From Rhodocollybia butyracea (taxonomy: Eukaryota; Basidiomycota; Agaricomycetes; Agaricales; Omphalotaceae), in assembly GCA_015501585.1 (NCBI GenBank), contig JADNRY010000153.1, positions 1-64,000 on the forward strand: a DNA stretch of 64,000 bases, in the 5' to 3' direction. This document shows, piece after piece, positions 10,221 through 21,106 of this stretch (within the stretch, counting starts at the first letter, position 1; the number at the start of each line of letters is the position of its first letter). Below the pieces are notes generated by a model. It was not told where the DNA came from, did not search any database, and saw only the letters and a program-made list of their open reading frames with translations. The translations under genes were made by a program, and so were the position numbers.

Positions 10221-11959
10221 ATGTTCAAAGCAATGTCGGTATTTGCCCTTGCTAGCCTCGCTAGTATCGTCAATGCACAGTCATCTCCAATCTCGGTATG
10301 GGCCCAATGTATGTCCTCTATCATGTTATTATTCTGGATATCTATACGGTCACGACAGGCGGTGGAATTGGTTGGGCTGGGTCGACCACTTGCGTCTCTG
10401 GGTGAGTTTTGCCTCCGTGAAATCTACGTTTCTGACGGTATAATCTAGAACAACTTGTACCGTCCTGAATGCATGTAGGTACAAGGAAATTTCGACAGGC
10501 TTTTCTGTTGATCATCATGTATGATATAGACTTCAGTCAATGTATCCCCTCGGCTTCCACCACCGTTTCAGCTTCAGCTACGTCAAGTCCCGCCCCTACG
10601 TCTTCGCCCCCAGTTTCTTCTGTCGCCAATTTCTGGTTCAGTTTGTAAGTCTCTCTAATTCTCATACTTCACCCCCGCTGCTGACGTTACAAGCGGCGAC
10701 TCTTACACCCAAACAGCTTTCAGCCCAGCCGGAAACCCACCTCAAATTGGCCAACCCCTAGGAAATCCTCCTTACCCTGGCGGTACAACCACTGTTGGTC
10801 CGAACTGGATCGACTTCGACACGGCCATGTTCAACAACTCGCTGATCCTTACTTGGAACTATGCCTACGGAGGAGCGACAATTGACGCCTCTTTGGCTCC
10901 GCCATTCACTCCTACTGTATTGTCGTTGACAGACCAGGTACATACCATAGTTCATTTCCTGAGGCTCTAGTACTCTGACTTTTATATACCCTATTCGATA
11001 GGTGAACGAGTTCCTAAGCGGGACCGCTAACAAGCCCGTAGTAGCACCTTGGACGAGCAATAATGCGCTCTTCTCTATTTGGATTGGTATCAATGATCTT
11101 TCTTGGAGCTGGTGGCAAACTGGGGACCGTCTGGCGTGCGTAGTTAGCTGCTCGCTTTCAGGGACCAAGATCAGAGTATGCTTACGCTGCCCGTTTTCAT
11201 GCAGATACAATGATGTCCTGCTTGACGCGGATTTCGCACTAGTTGAAAAACTTGTAAGTCCTTGTTATGATTAGTTTGCTAAATCATATCTTTGATTCCT
11301 GCTCGATATAGTATGAGGTCGGCGCTAGGAACTTTTTGTTCATCAACGTTCCACCTATCCAACGCTCGCCTTACGTGAGTTCAAGTCTATCGATTCTCCC
11401 CCAGTATTCAATGCAGAACCGTACTGATTTCGTCTCATCTCCTTCATTAGTTTTTGGGCTTGGACCCAAGCGAAACCAACGAAACCGCTCCTATCCTGCA
11501 ATCTGTCATCGAAGACTTCAACACGAAGCTGGCAGCAAGAGCAAGTAATTTATCAAGCACTCTCACCGGGGTAAACACCTATTTCAATTCTTGTCCGAGA
11601 ATGAGATTTACTTACGAAGGTTTTGCTCGCGACGTGAAGGTCAAAACATTTTTATGGGATTCTTACACCGCGTTCAACCAGATTCTCGATGATCCTTCCG
11701 CCTTTGGGTTCGTAAACATAACAACGTTTGGTTCGGCTCCTGGTCTTTTCTGGGGGTAAGTTTTCAAATTCTCTCGATCCATGCGCCTTACAAACCCTTT
11801 CATTCTCAATATGTACAGAAATGACAACCAAGGCTTGCATCCTTCCAGTGAGTACTACTGCGCATCCAAGATGGTCTTGGTCACTAACGGTCTTCAGGTG
11901 CTGCTCATGAAGTCTTTGGTAAAGACATTGCAGCAGTTTTGGCGAGTACTATTTGGTGA
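10221..11959 (+). CDS. CE16-type acetylesterase with N-terminal CBM1
   Basis: I reconstruct 12 exons: 10221-10308, 10359-10401, 10449-10474, 10530-10644, 10694-10937, 11002-11135, 11205-11253, 11312-11374, 11451-11570, 11640-11755, 11819-11847 and 11898-11959, giving about 362 residues. A signal peptide (residues 1-19, ending 'SIVNA') precedes a fungal cellulose-binding CBM1 ('WAQCGGIGWAGSTTC' with the later Cys residues of the fold), a Ser/Thr/Pro linker and an SGNH hydrolase domain. Block I is 'SFGDSYTQ' (catalytic Ser), block III 'WIGINDL' (oxyanion Asn), and 'NDNQGLHPS' holds the catalytic Asp and His. Known CE16 enzymes remove acetyl groups from hemicellulose oligosaccharides outside the cell, and the CBM1 would tether this one to plant cell walls. 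Every junction is GT-AG and in frame. The intron 11571-11639 is 69 nt and stop-free, so retention would keep the frame. The gene appears intact. Confidence 0.9.
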
Positions 11960-12019
11960 GAGCTGTCCAATAAATATCAAACTCAGCTGTTCTAGTACGA
12001 TAATTTGAATCTGCCCTAT

Positions 12020-12545
12020 GGTCAAAAACATTGCCCACAGGGTTTTTGAACCGCTGACCCTATCTAGAGTGACCTCTCCAGCTCGGGGCTCCAGTCATTG
12101 AGTTGATCAGGGCGACGGGGTGTATTTTCGAAAAAAGAGATTTACGCGCCCTGAGAAGTGTTGAACGTTGAGTTGAATGCTTAAGCCAACAGGTTGTGGG
12201 AAAACAGCACTTGACTCTGCGGCTTATTTGGAAGCTGCCTTTTATGCTCATGAGGCCTTGGAGTTTCTGGAAGGTAATGTTGCGCACCGCATACCATCTC
12301 GATTTGCCCTTTGCAGTATCAAAACTCGATGAAGCTGCTGCTTTCACCATTATTTTCATAAGCCATATAAGTATACAATATGTACAGACCACGGATGGCT
12401 GAACCGTATGATCAGAGTGATTTTGTTTTACAATAATCTACACATCCTGCTAGTTCGGAGGATGATCATTGTAGTAGGGTTCTAATTTCACCTTGTTGCC
12501 CTCGCGAGAACCGGCATGATCGTAGGCCCGCGCAGATTGGAGATA
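12020..12545. other. Intergenic stretch 3' of the esterase gene
   Basis: No gene can be supported. A minus-strand open frame at 12060-12392 has no domain I recognise. A Pol III B-box-like string (GGTTCAAAAACC on the minus strand near 12040) hints at a decayed SINE, but no A box or tail was found. Confidence 0.3.
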
Positions 12546-13135
12546 GCAAACACACCATGCATCCGACAGATCGATGCGTCATATAATCAGAGTCCTACAT
12601 TTCGCGTAGTTGTTGGAACAGTGCAGCTTCTGCGTTTGTGAGAGCAAGTCACAGAGCGTAACATGGTTTCGAGCTGTTACTTTTGCGTCTGAACCGGGAT
12701 GAGCCTAAGCTACAGTATCTTTGGGGACACAGGTTTTTACTCATACCGGAAAATACACGAAGATGACTACTACATCCCGATGGGTCGGAAAAAAAAGTAA
12801 GGACAAACTGGCTGATAGGCATAAGTACCCTAAGCTCGACGGTCTTTCATAGGACAAGCTCTTCAGCTCTTCGAGGACCAAATCTAGAACGAAGTTTGTT
12901 TTTTGTGGTGCTTTACAAGACTTCATTGAGCTTCAAACTTTGTGCATGTTGATTCGATTCCAAGGATGCAAAGTGAATGAGCGCGCGGGACTCTGGCGCT
13001 TAGTATTCTACATCGTGGAGAGAAAGCAGAGAGTACTTCGCATTGGCTCAGGTTTATATACGGTTGGAATGATACACTGCATTACTTACTTACACATAGC
13101 TTCGATAATCTCATAACAGCATGAACAGCACGTAC
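12545..13135. repeat. Third copy of the shared DUF6593/F-box flank
   Basis: 12545-12620 resembles the region upstream of DUF6593 gene 1 (about 1930-2010). 12760-13135 matches 2020-2400. No DUF6593 coding sequence remains here, so this copy of the module has lost that gene. Confidence 0.6.
12975..13000 (-). promoter_or_regulatory. Composite GCGCGC / TGGCGC motif (diverged copy)
   Basis: 'gaatgagcgcgcgggac' followed by 'tctggcgctta', one substitution away from the copies at 2253 and 9386. No DUF6593 gene remains next to it. Confidence 0.3.
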
Positions 13136-14965
13136 TTACCACGTCAACGACAATTCTAGAGGCATCCGCCATCGAGGACCCCGAATGTCCGACAACTCCA
13201 ATCGTCGCTCTCGGCCTTCGGGGGACATATCATCCTGGATGTAATGCGCCGGTACGACGTCCAGGCCCAATGGCTCACGCAGGAGTAAACCTTGAGGGTC
13301 ATATTTGTCACGAAAACCACGCCCTCTGACAAAGAAGGGAATCAGATATGCACCATGGATCGAAAATTGAAAAGGAACTGACTGGTACTTCTGTAACGCT
13401 TTCTTTATTCTTTCCTGCGTCGGAGTCTGCATGTTCCTCACATAAAGCCCATTGAACGTCAAGTCAGGCCAGAGGCAGTATAAGTATCTGCCGTCCCAAA
13501 CATTCATCACGATCGTTGAATGATACGTTAATACGAAATCCGCCGGGATGGAGTTCTTGAACACAGTGACCAGATCGACACCCGGACGCCCTGCCATCGG
13601 ATTCGCGTAATGTTCGTACTGGAACTTGAACGCAGTCGAGTCAGAACCAGGATAAAAGTGGTCAACGTTCTGCGACCGCTCGTTATCACGTTTGAATCGG
13701 CATTTCTGCACAAGGAACTCTCGTACTTGGAGAGTTTGAGACGCCTCGGCAACGATGTCAAGATCCGCAGGCTGCCAATCGCCAGGATGGAGGAGCGACA
13801 AAGCGAACGATCCACCAACGACAGAAGCGGTGCTCTGCAATAGAACCTGGAACGCTGCTAGATGAACGTCATCGAACACCCGCAACAATCCTCTCCGCAG
13901 TCGAACAGCGGGGGAGGAAGCCAGAGCGTTGAAAAAATATCTGCAAGTCCCTCGGAAGCGTAGCAGACTACGCATGTCCAGATATTTCTGGATTAGTGCG
14001 AGTAATTCTGGGGTGTGCAGGATTAACGTGATACCACCAAGGTTCGGTCGCCAGATGATGCGCTGGTTCCATTTGATAGTAGCATTCATACGGTAGTGGT
14101 GATGATGGAAGGTGGAATGATATAGCTGCAGAGATTTCGATAGCACCTCATATCGGGGGCTTTTCACCGTTGGTGAGCAAAGAGCGACTATTAAATATTA
14201 AATGTTCAAGTCATTAGAACTGATCAAATGAAATAGAATAATGAGTACCTTGAACTCTACGCTCCGGGCTTAACACTACGTTCTCAAATCTGAAGAAAGA
14301 TTGTGATTCTGGAACATATCCTTTCCGAGTGACTTCTTCAGAGGGCTCTTTAAGACACAATTCTCCAGAGAGCGTCCAGGTGTGTTTGTGCGGAATGAAC
14401 GCGTCAGATACTGGACCAATCCTTATAATCACCAGCGGTATATGCCGTTTGTAGTCTTCTGGCTTGACTAGTTTAGTTGAAGGATTTGTCACAGCTGGTG
14501 GAAAAGATGAATGTGCATCGACATCGAGAGTTCAACGTTCAGATACGTACCATAAGCAAGCTCGAATCGCCGTTCTACATCCATCCATCGCTTCACGATG
14601 GTAATGTACTCCCTATCGCGACATTCCTCTGGAATATCATCAACTAAAACCCCAAAATCTGTGAATCGTGCCAGTTCCAGAGGCTTTGCGTCTGGCGCGA
14701 CCTCTTCGACGGGTGTCTTGAGTCCCAGGCGAGCGAGGGAGTGCAACAGGGTTTCTGGATTGTCCATCCATGTTTCCAGCTCAAACGAATTCTGAAATCG
14801 CCTCCGTTCAGCAAAAAAAAAAAAAACTGTCGAAGCTGTGACACGACTTACAGCAGTCGTGTGCTCAAGATCTCCGTCTTGTCTGGGAACAAAATGTGTT
14901 TTGAGCAGAATGCTGGTATCGAAGTTGAACCAGCCATCGACTTTGTTAAAGGCAGAAACGACCAT
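13136..14965 (-). CDS. F-box protein with nucleotidyltransferase-like fold
   Basis: Four exons join in one frame: 14852-14965, 14551-14791, 14249-14494 and 13136-14187, about 550 residues. The introns are 60, 56 and 61 nt with GT-AG ends. The start ATG at 14965 sits in 'ACCATGG'. Residues 1-200 form an unrecognised domain. Around 245-290 is an F-box-like segment ('LHTPELLALIQKYLDMRSLL' and 'FRGTCRYFFN'), implying an SCF ubiquitin-ligase link. This is followed by 'VVGGSFALSLLHP' and 'DLDIVAE', then 'GVDLVTVF': the GS, DxD and third Asp of a nucleotidyltransferase-like fold seen in large Agaricomycete families. Whether it is catalytic is unknown. The first three exons could instead be a separate gene ending at 14214, but the 61-nt intron joins the two parts in frame without strain. 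The terminal 'TGGTAAGTA' resembles a splice donor and is conserved in the relics, so a further small 3' exon is possible. Confidence 0.65.
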
Positions 14966-15213
14966 GGTTGCTGAGAACAAGTTAAAAAGACGACTGGGAT
15001 GGGAATAACGGGACTTGGCCTGCCCTTAACTATGCGGGCCGGTTGCCAGAATCACCTCGAACGGCAGCAATGAGATCTCAGAGCCGAGGCCCACACATAT
15101 CTGCAAAGCCTGGATACATCTCGCGCACAGTGAAATAATGGTCATCTAGCAGAAGATGCTTAGCACTGTATTCAACGAGCTGACGACAGAAGTAACTACA
15201 GTGAACAGGCAAA

Positions 15214-16886
15214 TCAAACCTGAATTCCATTCGTCCCAACGACTACCACTCTCAACCCTTCCGCATCTAAAATCCGTAGCGGCTTATATACTTCTGCATC
15301 AACTTTTCTCCGATTAAGCTTGAGAACAACCGACCGTATGCACTCCTTGCCCATCATGAACATCGTTGCAGAAAAATCCGAACCAGGTCTGAACCAGCGT
15401 GATTCAACCATTTTAACAAAAGCGGAATCGTCAAATGTTCTAGCATTAACCTGGGAAACCAGATAAAGGGTGTGTAGTTTTGGAACTAAGGAGATGGAAG
15501 AGGATTGGTGCTGAGTTAGACTAAAGATGAAGGGTGAAGTGATTAGACGGCCCCATCCATCGTCAATTTGGAGATGATGTAGAGAAGGCATGACTCGAAG
15601 GGCTGCGATGAGGTCCGAATCGGAAAGAGATACCATGCGGAGAGTGAGCGTGGTGATCATACAAGATGATCTGGATATAAATGAAAGAAAAGCCTTGGTC
15701 GGCCAAGGAGCCTCCTGATAACCATCTAACTCAATCACATTCAAAGAAGGTAAGTCAAAGAATGAAAACACCGTTTCCAGGTATGAGTATGGATAAAAGT
15801 CGTCCTGTGCCTCAATAGCGAGTGATGTGATATTGCGCCATGTGTAATGTGAACTTTGGTCTGATTCATAGATTTCGTAACCCCCAAGTTCGAGAGAACT
15901 GAGGGAAGGGCATCTATGCAGCACTTCCACCAATTGACTATGCCCTAGTTTGAGCTGACGAAGTTTAAGATGGTAAGGGGACGTGGAATCAGGCAGCTTG
16001 GTAGTGGAAAGTGCACAGAGCCTAGGAGCATGTTCGAAGCAAGCTAAGTCAGACGACACTTGTTCCTGCTCCAAACTGTACATATCCAACTCTGTCAGTA
16101 TGGGAAGATGTAACCCGAACGGTATCTTGTGGTCCATAGTCGAATAAATCCCACGATAAGTGAAAGTTTTCCAACGATGAGCATGTTATTTCAGGAAGAT
16201 TAGGGAAGGAATCTCTGTTTCATCATCACCAGGCGTACAATCAATATCCAGTGCAACTTTCAGTGGACAATCACCCGATCTCTCCAAGTATCGAGCCACA
16301 GTATCAATGAAACCGACCATGGTTTTCACTTGGTCCAGCGTAGCGGTATGTGTTTCCACCGTCAGGTTGGCCCACAAACTGGGCGATGACAATGCAAGTG
16401 CATGCCAACGGGAGCATACTGAGTTAATTGCCATTGAAGGGAGGTAAGTAATGACGGGAGATGTGAATTCAGTGGGAGTTGGGACTTCTGAGAGCCACGG
16501 GTAGCTCTGGAGGATATTTTCTTCACATGCGTACTGGAAGGTATGCAACAAAAGTTCGTTTGACAACTTCCGCATCGGCGACAGGAGAGAGCGTAGCTGG
16601 GCCCGCTGGATCTCGAGCTGTTGTTTGTCAGCCTGAACAATCATGACCTGTCCGTTTCTGCCTGAACCATGATATGTTTTTGGAGGCGAGCCACTTCAGA
16701 GCCATGATCCTCGATATCTTTATCAGCCAGAGCCAGTATCTCCTTGAGCTCTTCTGCTCGTTCCAGGCTATCCACGAATGGACCGAATTCCGAGCGAAGT
16801 TCGCATTTTAGATGAGCTAGTTCTGCAGAGCTTAGTTTTACACGTATTTCCAAGGGCTGAGCACATGGCGAATGCAGCGAGGCCAT
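15214..16886 (-). pseudogene. F-box/leucine-rich protein, copy 1, broken
   Basis: Homologous over its length to the open copy at 19431-21083. Two lesions are visible. Near 16645 the frame shifts, where 'ATGGTTCAGGC' and 'ATGATTGTTCAGGC' look like a local duplication. At about 16186 a TAA replaces the CAA of the conserved 'LTQHA(R/H)RW' segment; the frame on both sides of this stop is the same. The coiled-coil N-terminus ('ALADKDIEDH'), the F-box ('MRKLSNELLLHTFQYACEEN'), 'VCSRWHALALSSPSLW' and the LRR-like C-terminus ending in 'VVVVGTNGIQV' all remain. The probable original start is the ATG at 16886. In the functional family, such proteins are thought to be substrate adaptors of SCF ubiquitin ligases. 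Confidence 0.75.
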
Positions 16887-16890
16887 GAAA

Positions 16891-16921
16891 TTGAATAAGC
16901 GCGCAAGGAGTTGTTGGCGCC
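16891..16921 (-). promoter_or_regulatory. Composite motif at F-box copy 1 start
   Basis: Read on the minus strand: 'GGCGCCAACAACTCC' then 'TTGCGCGCTTATTCAAT', ending about 5 bp before the ATG at 16886. The same arrangement precedes F-box copies 2 and 3. Confidence 0.5.
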
Positions 16922-17012
16922 TAACCTTCACCTCTCGATTTCATGATCATGCTTCTTCCAGCCTTACCATTTTCTAGAGCTGGCCAGAGCCAGAGATTAC
17001 AGCTTTTTCTCG

Positions 17013-18060
17013 ATGGAAGATCTCTCTCGAACAATAATCAAAATTATTTTGCTGCTTTTCTGGAGTTTGCCGATGGAAAGAAAGATCACCGATAAGATTT
17101 GTACGTCTAGCTTTAAAGGGTTGTTTCTAGTACAGCTATATCTATTGCTCTATAGGACTTCATATTGGCGTATGTCAACCCCTTGCTTGGACCGTGACTC
17201 TGTTATACTATTCTCTCTGCAGAGCATCTGCGAAATCCTACATGCGCTTCAACTTCAGTGGACATCTCACACTGGCTCCAAACCCATTTACAATGTATTC
17301 CGGCTCCGCTATCCCTGCCAGAAATTTTGATGACTCTCTCTCCTGCACCAAATGATTGCATAATTAGCGATTGGAGATGTGGAAGTAACAACCTATTTAT
17401 GCGTCTCTCTTCAATCTACAGTCTCTGGCCAGTGCGTCGAAATCATGTGTCAGCCCCATGCGGGTGATGTTGGGATCGAACTTCGACATTGGGGTCAGCG
17501 CATTTGGTTTACCAACAGATCAAAGATGTTACGCTGGACACTTGAGGTTCAGTATGAGGACGTACAGATATCTTTATATCCTTCCGAATGTTTCTATGAC
17601 CAGCCTGACGTTAACGTTCACCGTCTGTCGCTCATAAAGTAATCGTCTTGCACAACAGTTTTCCAAGCCTAGTGCTACTTGTTGGCCCAGGTCTCCCCCT
17701 TAGCCTCGATGTAACTCTTTACTCCACTAATTCCTCCGTTTGCATTTATACACCAAAGCCAGGTAACAAGTGTTTCTTCTTCGCTGCGGAACGACTACTA
17801 TCACCAGCATTAGAAGAATTCACCTACATTCAGCTACAGAAGAATGACTGCGGCAGTCGCAATGCGGCCTTGAGCTCTCTTCGAGGCTGGTCATGGGATG
17901 GATGCATAAGTCTCGACCTTAATATAGCAGGTGTTGTCTTCTGCGCCGCAGCACTGGGAGGAACGACGACTGGCCCTATCGAATGTTATCTCCCATCGAT
18001 ATCGACTCCGATTTGCGTTTAAAAAGTGGTCCAAAGTAGCTTTTGAGTAACAAGATCAGA
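17013..18060 (+). other. Decayed coding-like region between F-box 1 and WWRF 1
   Basis: Several plus-strand open frames of 60-124 codons (17258-17467, 17379-17642, 17648-18022) follow one another with plausible but unproven short introns. Fragments such as 'DVNVHRLSLIK' and 'LSPALEEFTYIQL' look leucine-rich, reminiscent of the C-terminal part of F-box/LRR proteins, but the match is too weak to assign. It may be a diverged F-box relic. Confidence 0.25.
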
Positions 18061-18075
18061 CCCACTACAGGAGTC

Positions 18076-18968
18076 ATGGATAACAGTCCCTTCTATGCTT
18101 ATATTACCTGCGCGAGCCCTGTACGCCCTTATTCTTCTCCCACCTTTTCCATACTGAAACGTTACAACTACCTAGTCTTCTACTACACTCATCCTTCCCC
18201 GCTCAGTCATGGTGTTCTCGAACAGCGGTATAGCTGACGAGTGGTGGCGTTTTGTTTCTGCCGCACACACATCAGAATCCTATTCAGGCTCCAGCAACGA
18301 CTTACCTGGCTCTGCCAATTTCTCTTCATGCCTGGCCTATCTCCTTGAAGACAAAGATTTCGCTATCACTCGCACTTCCGCCCAATTATACATGTGCAAA
18401 TCCAAATTCAGTAATGGGAATGGTCTTATTGATCGTATCTTCCAGCTCAAACCAATTTGCGAGAAATTCGAGGGAAAGTTATTTGTTGGGCCGGAGGGAA
18501 TGATCTCCTCACTTGTACCTTCCAAGACGTTGACGGAACACATCAGTGGAAATTGGTGAGAGTACCTGCAATTGTATCTACCTGGTATTGAGCTTTTATA
18601 GGTATTATATACGAGCAAAACACGATCGGAATGTCTACTGGTCTTTCGAAGGCTATCCTCAAGCGAGGGTGATTGTGAAAAAAGATGCATCTATCATAAA
18701 ACCCACAGTATTTGGAATCGTTGGAGTTGATGTTCCAGAGAGAACAGTTCTCATTGATTCCGACAAAATCAAAATCCATCTAAGGCGTGCCGGTCATTCA
18801 CCACTTGTACTCTCGTACGAGGACCTCTCTTATAGCAATGACAGACGGTTGATCGCTACAGAGAAAGGAAAACCAGCAGAATTTTTGTTTTCTGCGTTCG
18901 GGGATGGGAGTTTCACAGATCTCGGATATGGAGGAATAAGCTGGGAGCTGGTTAATACCTACTTGTAA
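18076..18968 (+). CDS. WWRF-family protein, copy 1 (three exons)
   Basis: I do not recognise this family; 'WWRF' is a label from 'DEWWRFVSAA'. Exons are 18076-18120, 18176-18555 and 18602-18968 (introns of 55 and 46 nt), about 263 residues. Exon 1 encodes 'MDNSPFYAYITCASP'. Exon 2 carries DEWWRF and, further on, 'SAQLYMCKSK' and 'EGKLFVG'. The second junction falls inside 'SGNW-YYIRAKHDRN'. Exon 3 has 'FGIVGVDVPE' and ends with a conserved 'PAEFLFSAFGDGS' segment. There is no signal peptide or membrane helix. The exon structure is supported by two paralogues (25148 and 44823) with the same phases and a similar leader ('gagtaacaagatcag' just before the ATG). All three are open although well diverged, suggesting function. 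It lies in plus orientation next to a minus-strand F-box gene. Confidence 0.65.
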
Positions 18969-19430
18969 ACCAAATCGTGTAAACTATGATAGATACATGA
19001 CCATATCCCAAAACCACTTCTCCAGCTTCGTATTTGCTTCGTACACCTCTCTCGTACAGCACACCAAACCTGTGTTCTGGATAGAAGAACGACCAGTACT
19101 AACTAACGTCCAAGCTGTACCTGCATTTATCTAGAATAATAAACATCGGAAAGTGATTACGGAACTAGCCCTGATAAGTAGTGTAGAAGGGGGAATATTT
19201 GTGTGAAGTTAATTATGAAATCCGGTACGGATTAGTGCAGAATTGTCGGCTCGTAGTGCTGCTCAGGAGCGAAAGGAAAAGGAATGCATTTCGACTATCG
19301 TGTACTATGAATATTCAAGCGCAGATTATCTATCATACATTTGCCCCAACAACCAAATTCAAACCCTGCTCGCTGATCGTTACCACTTGAACAAGCTTGA
19401 GTGTAAGAGTATATACAAGCAAACGACAAA
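18969..19430. other. Intergenic, WWRF 3' flank
   Basis: No gene seen. The first 150 bp ('accatatcccaaaaccactt' and on) is shared with the 3' flanks of the WWRF copy at 25148 and the relic at 40490. Confidence 0.5.
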
Positions 19431-21083
19431 TTAGACTTGAATTCCGTTCGTCCCAGCAACTACCACTCTCAATCCCTCCGCATCTAAAATCCGTAGCGGT
19501 TTATAGACTTCTGCATCAACCTCTCGCCAATTAAACTTGAGAACAACGGACCGTATACACTGCCTGCCCATCATGGACATTGTCGCAGAAAGATCCGAAC
19601 CAGGTTTGAACCAGCGCGATTCGATCATTTTAACAAAAGCAGAGTCGTCGAATGTTCCGATATTAAACTGAGAAACGAGTCGAAGAGTGTGTAGTTTCGG
19701 AATTAACGCGATGGGAGTGGATTGGTGCTGAGTTAGGCTCAAGATGAGGTGCAATGTGATTGGACTGTGGTGAGCAGTGTACGCATCGCCCCTTTCATTG
19801 TCAATTTCAAGATGGAGTAGAGAAGGCATGACTTGAAGGGCTGCAATAAGGTCTGAATCATAGAGAGATACACTGCGGAGGGCGAATGTGGAGATCATAC
19901 AAGATGATCTAGATATGAATGAATTGAAAGTCTTTGTGGGCCAAGGATGCGACATCTTTTCTAACACAATCACATCCAAGGAAGGTAAGTTACAGGATAA
20001 CAGCACCACTTCCAGGTATGACTCTGGATAACTATAGCTTCGCCAGGGTCTGATAGCGAGTGATGTAATGTTCCGCCACGTGTAACATGTACTATACTCT
20101 GCACCATTTTCCTGACCCCAAAGTTCAAGAGATCTGATAGAAGGGCATCTGTGTAGCACTTCCACCAATTTTGACTGACCATATCCGAGATGGAGATGAC
20201 GAAGTTGATGGTATGGGGCCTTGGATGTAGGTGTCTCGGGAACGGCAAGTACCCAGAGCTTCGGAGCGTGTTCAAAGCGATCCAAGTCGGGCGAGATATC
20301 TTCCTGAACAGGCTGACTGTCAATATTCAACTCTTCAAGTAAAGGGAATTGCAGCCCGGACAGTATATTGTGCGCCGCAAGCGAGTGATCCCCACAATAC
20401 ATCAAAGTTTTCCACCGTCGAGCGTGCTGTGTCAGGTAGATGAGGGAAGGGAGCTCTGTTTCATGATGAGGTGAACCACATATATTCAGCGTAAGCCTCA
20501 AGGGCCAATCTCCCGATCTCTCCAAATATCGAGCGACGGTATCAATGAAACCAACAAGGGCTTTCCTTTGGTCCAATTTAGCAAAGTGTGTCTCCACTGT
20601 TATGTTAGCCCACAAACTAGGCGATGACAACACAAGCGTACGCCAACGGGAGCATACTGAGCTGGTTGTCATTGTGGGGAGGTAAGTGATGGCGGGAGAT
20701 GTGAGTCTGGTGGTAGGTGGCCACTTTCGGAACCAGGGATAGCTCTGGAGGAGATTTTCTTCACACACATACTCGAAGATATCCAACAAGATCTCGTTCG
20801 ACAGCTTCCGCATCGGTGACAGGAGAGAGTGTAGCTTGGAATGCTGTTTCTCGAGCCGTTGTATTTGGGCCCGAACAATTATGATTTGCTCCGAGTCCGC
20901 CTGGAGACGAGCCAGCTCAGAATAATGATCCTCGATATCTTTATCAGCCAGCGTCAGAATCTCCTTGAGCTCTTCTGCTTGCTCTGGGCTGATCACGAAT
21001 GGACCAAATTCCGAACGAAGTCTGCGGTCGAGATCTGCTAGTTCCACAGAGCTGAGGTTTATACGTATTTTCAATGTGCGCAT
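19431..21083 (-). CDS. F-box/leucine-rich protein, intact copy 2
   Basis: A single-exon, uninterrupted frame of 550 residues. An N-terminal coiled coil (about residues 10-85, 'SPEQAEELKEILTLADKDIE') leads into an F-box ('LLSPMRKLSNEILLDIFEYV', about 90-110) with the 'VCSRWRTLVLSSPSLWANI' segment usual in Agaricomycete F-box proteins, then LRR-like repeats to the C-terminus 'VVVAGTNGIQV'. The expected role is substrate recognition in an SCF ubiquitin ligase; the target is unknown. Three related loci in this window (15214, 36077, 42765) are broken and this is the only open one. The ancestral start seen in the paralogues (MAS...) is here followed by an indel and ends in a stop after 10 codons, so translation must use the second ATG at 21083, leaving a short overlapping upstream ORF. 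Confidence 0.85.
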   Translation of the reverse strand: MRTLKIRINLSSVELADLDRRLRSEFGPFVISPEQAEELKEILTLADKDIEDHYSELARLQADSEQIIIVRAQIQRLEKQHSKLHSLLSPMRKLSNEILLDIFEYVCEENLLQSYPWFRKWPPTTRLTSPAITYLPTMTTSSVCSRWRTLVLSSPSLWANITVETHFAKLDQRKALVGFIDTVARYLERSGDWPLRLTLNICGSPHHETELPSLIYLTQHARRWKTLMYCGDHSLAAHNILSGLQFPLLEELNIDSQPVQEDISPDLDRFEHAPKLWVLAVPETPTSKAPYHQLRHLHLGYGQSKLVEVLHRCPSIRSLELWGQENGAEYSTCYTWRNITSLAIRPWRSYSYPESYLEVVLLSCNLPSLDVIVLEKMSHPWPTKTFNSFISRSSCMISTFALRSVSLYDSDLIAALQVMPSLLHLEIDNERGDAYTAHHSPITLHLILSLTQHQSTPIALIPKLHTLRLVSQFNIGTFDDSAFVKMIESRWFKPGSDLSATMSMMGRQCIRSVVLKFNWREVDAEVYKPLRILDAEGLRVVVAGTNGIQV

Positions 21084-21106
21084 GGTGGATCCGATGAAGC
21101 CATAGA

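Noticed and set aside
12030..12110. Possible tRNA-derived SINE (minus-strand GGTTCAAAAACC resembling a Pol III B box)
   Set aside because: No A box at the right distance, no tail and no second copy in the window; the string alone is too weak.
14741..14974. Plus-strand ORF opposite the F-box/NTase first exons
   Set aside because: Reads through the poly-A tract opposite an intron; no support beyond openness.
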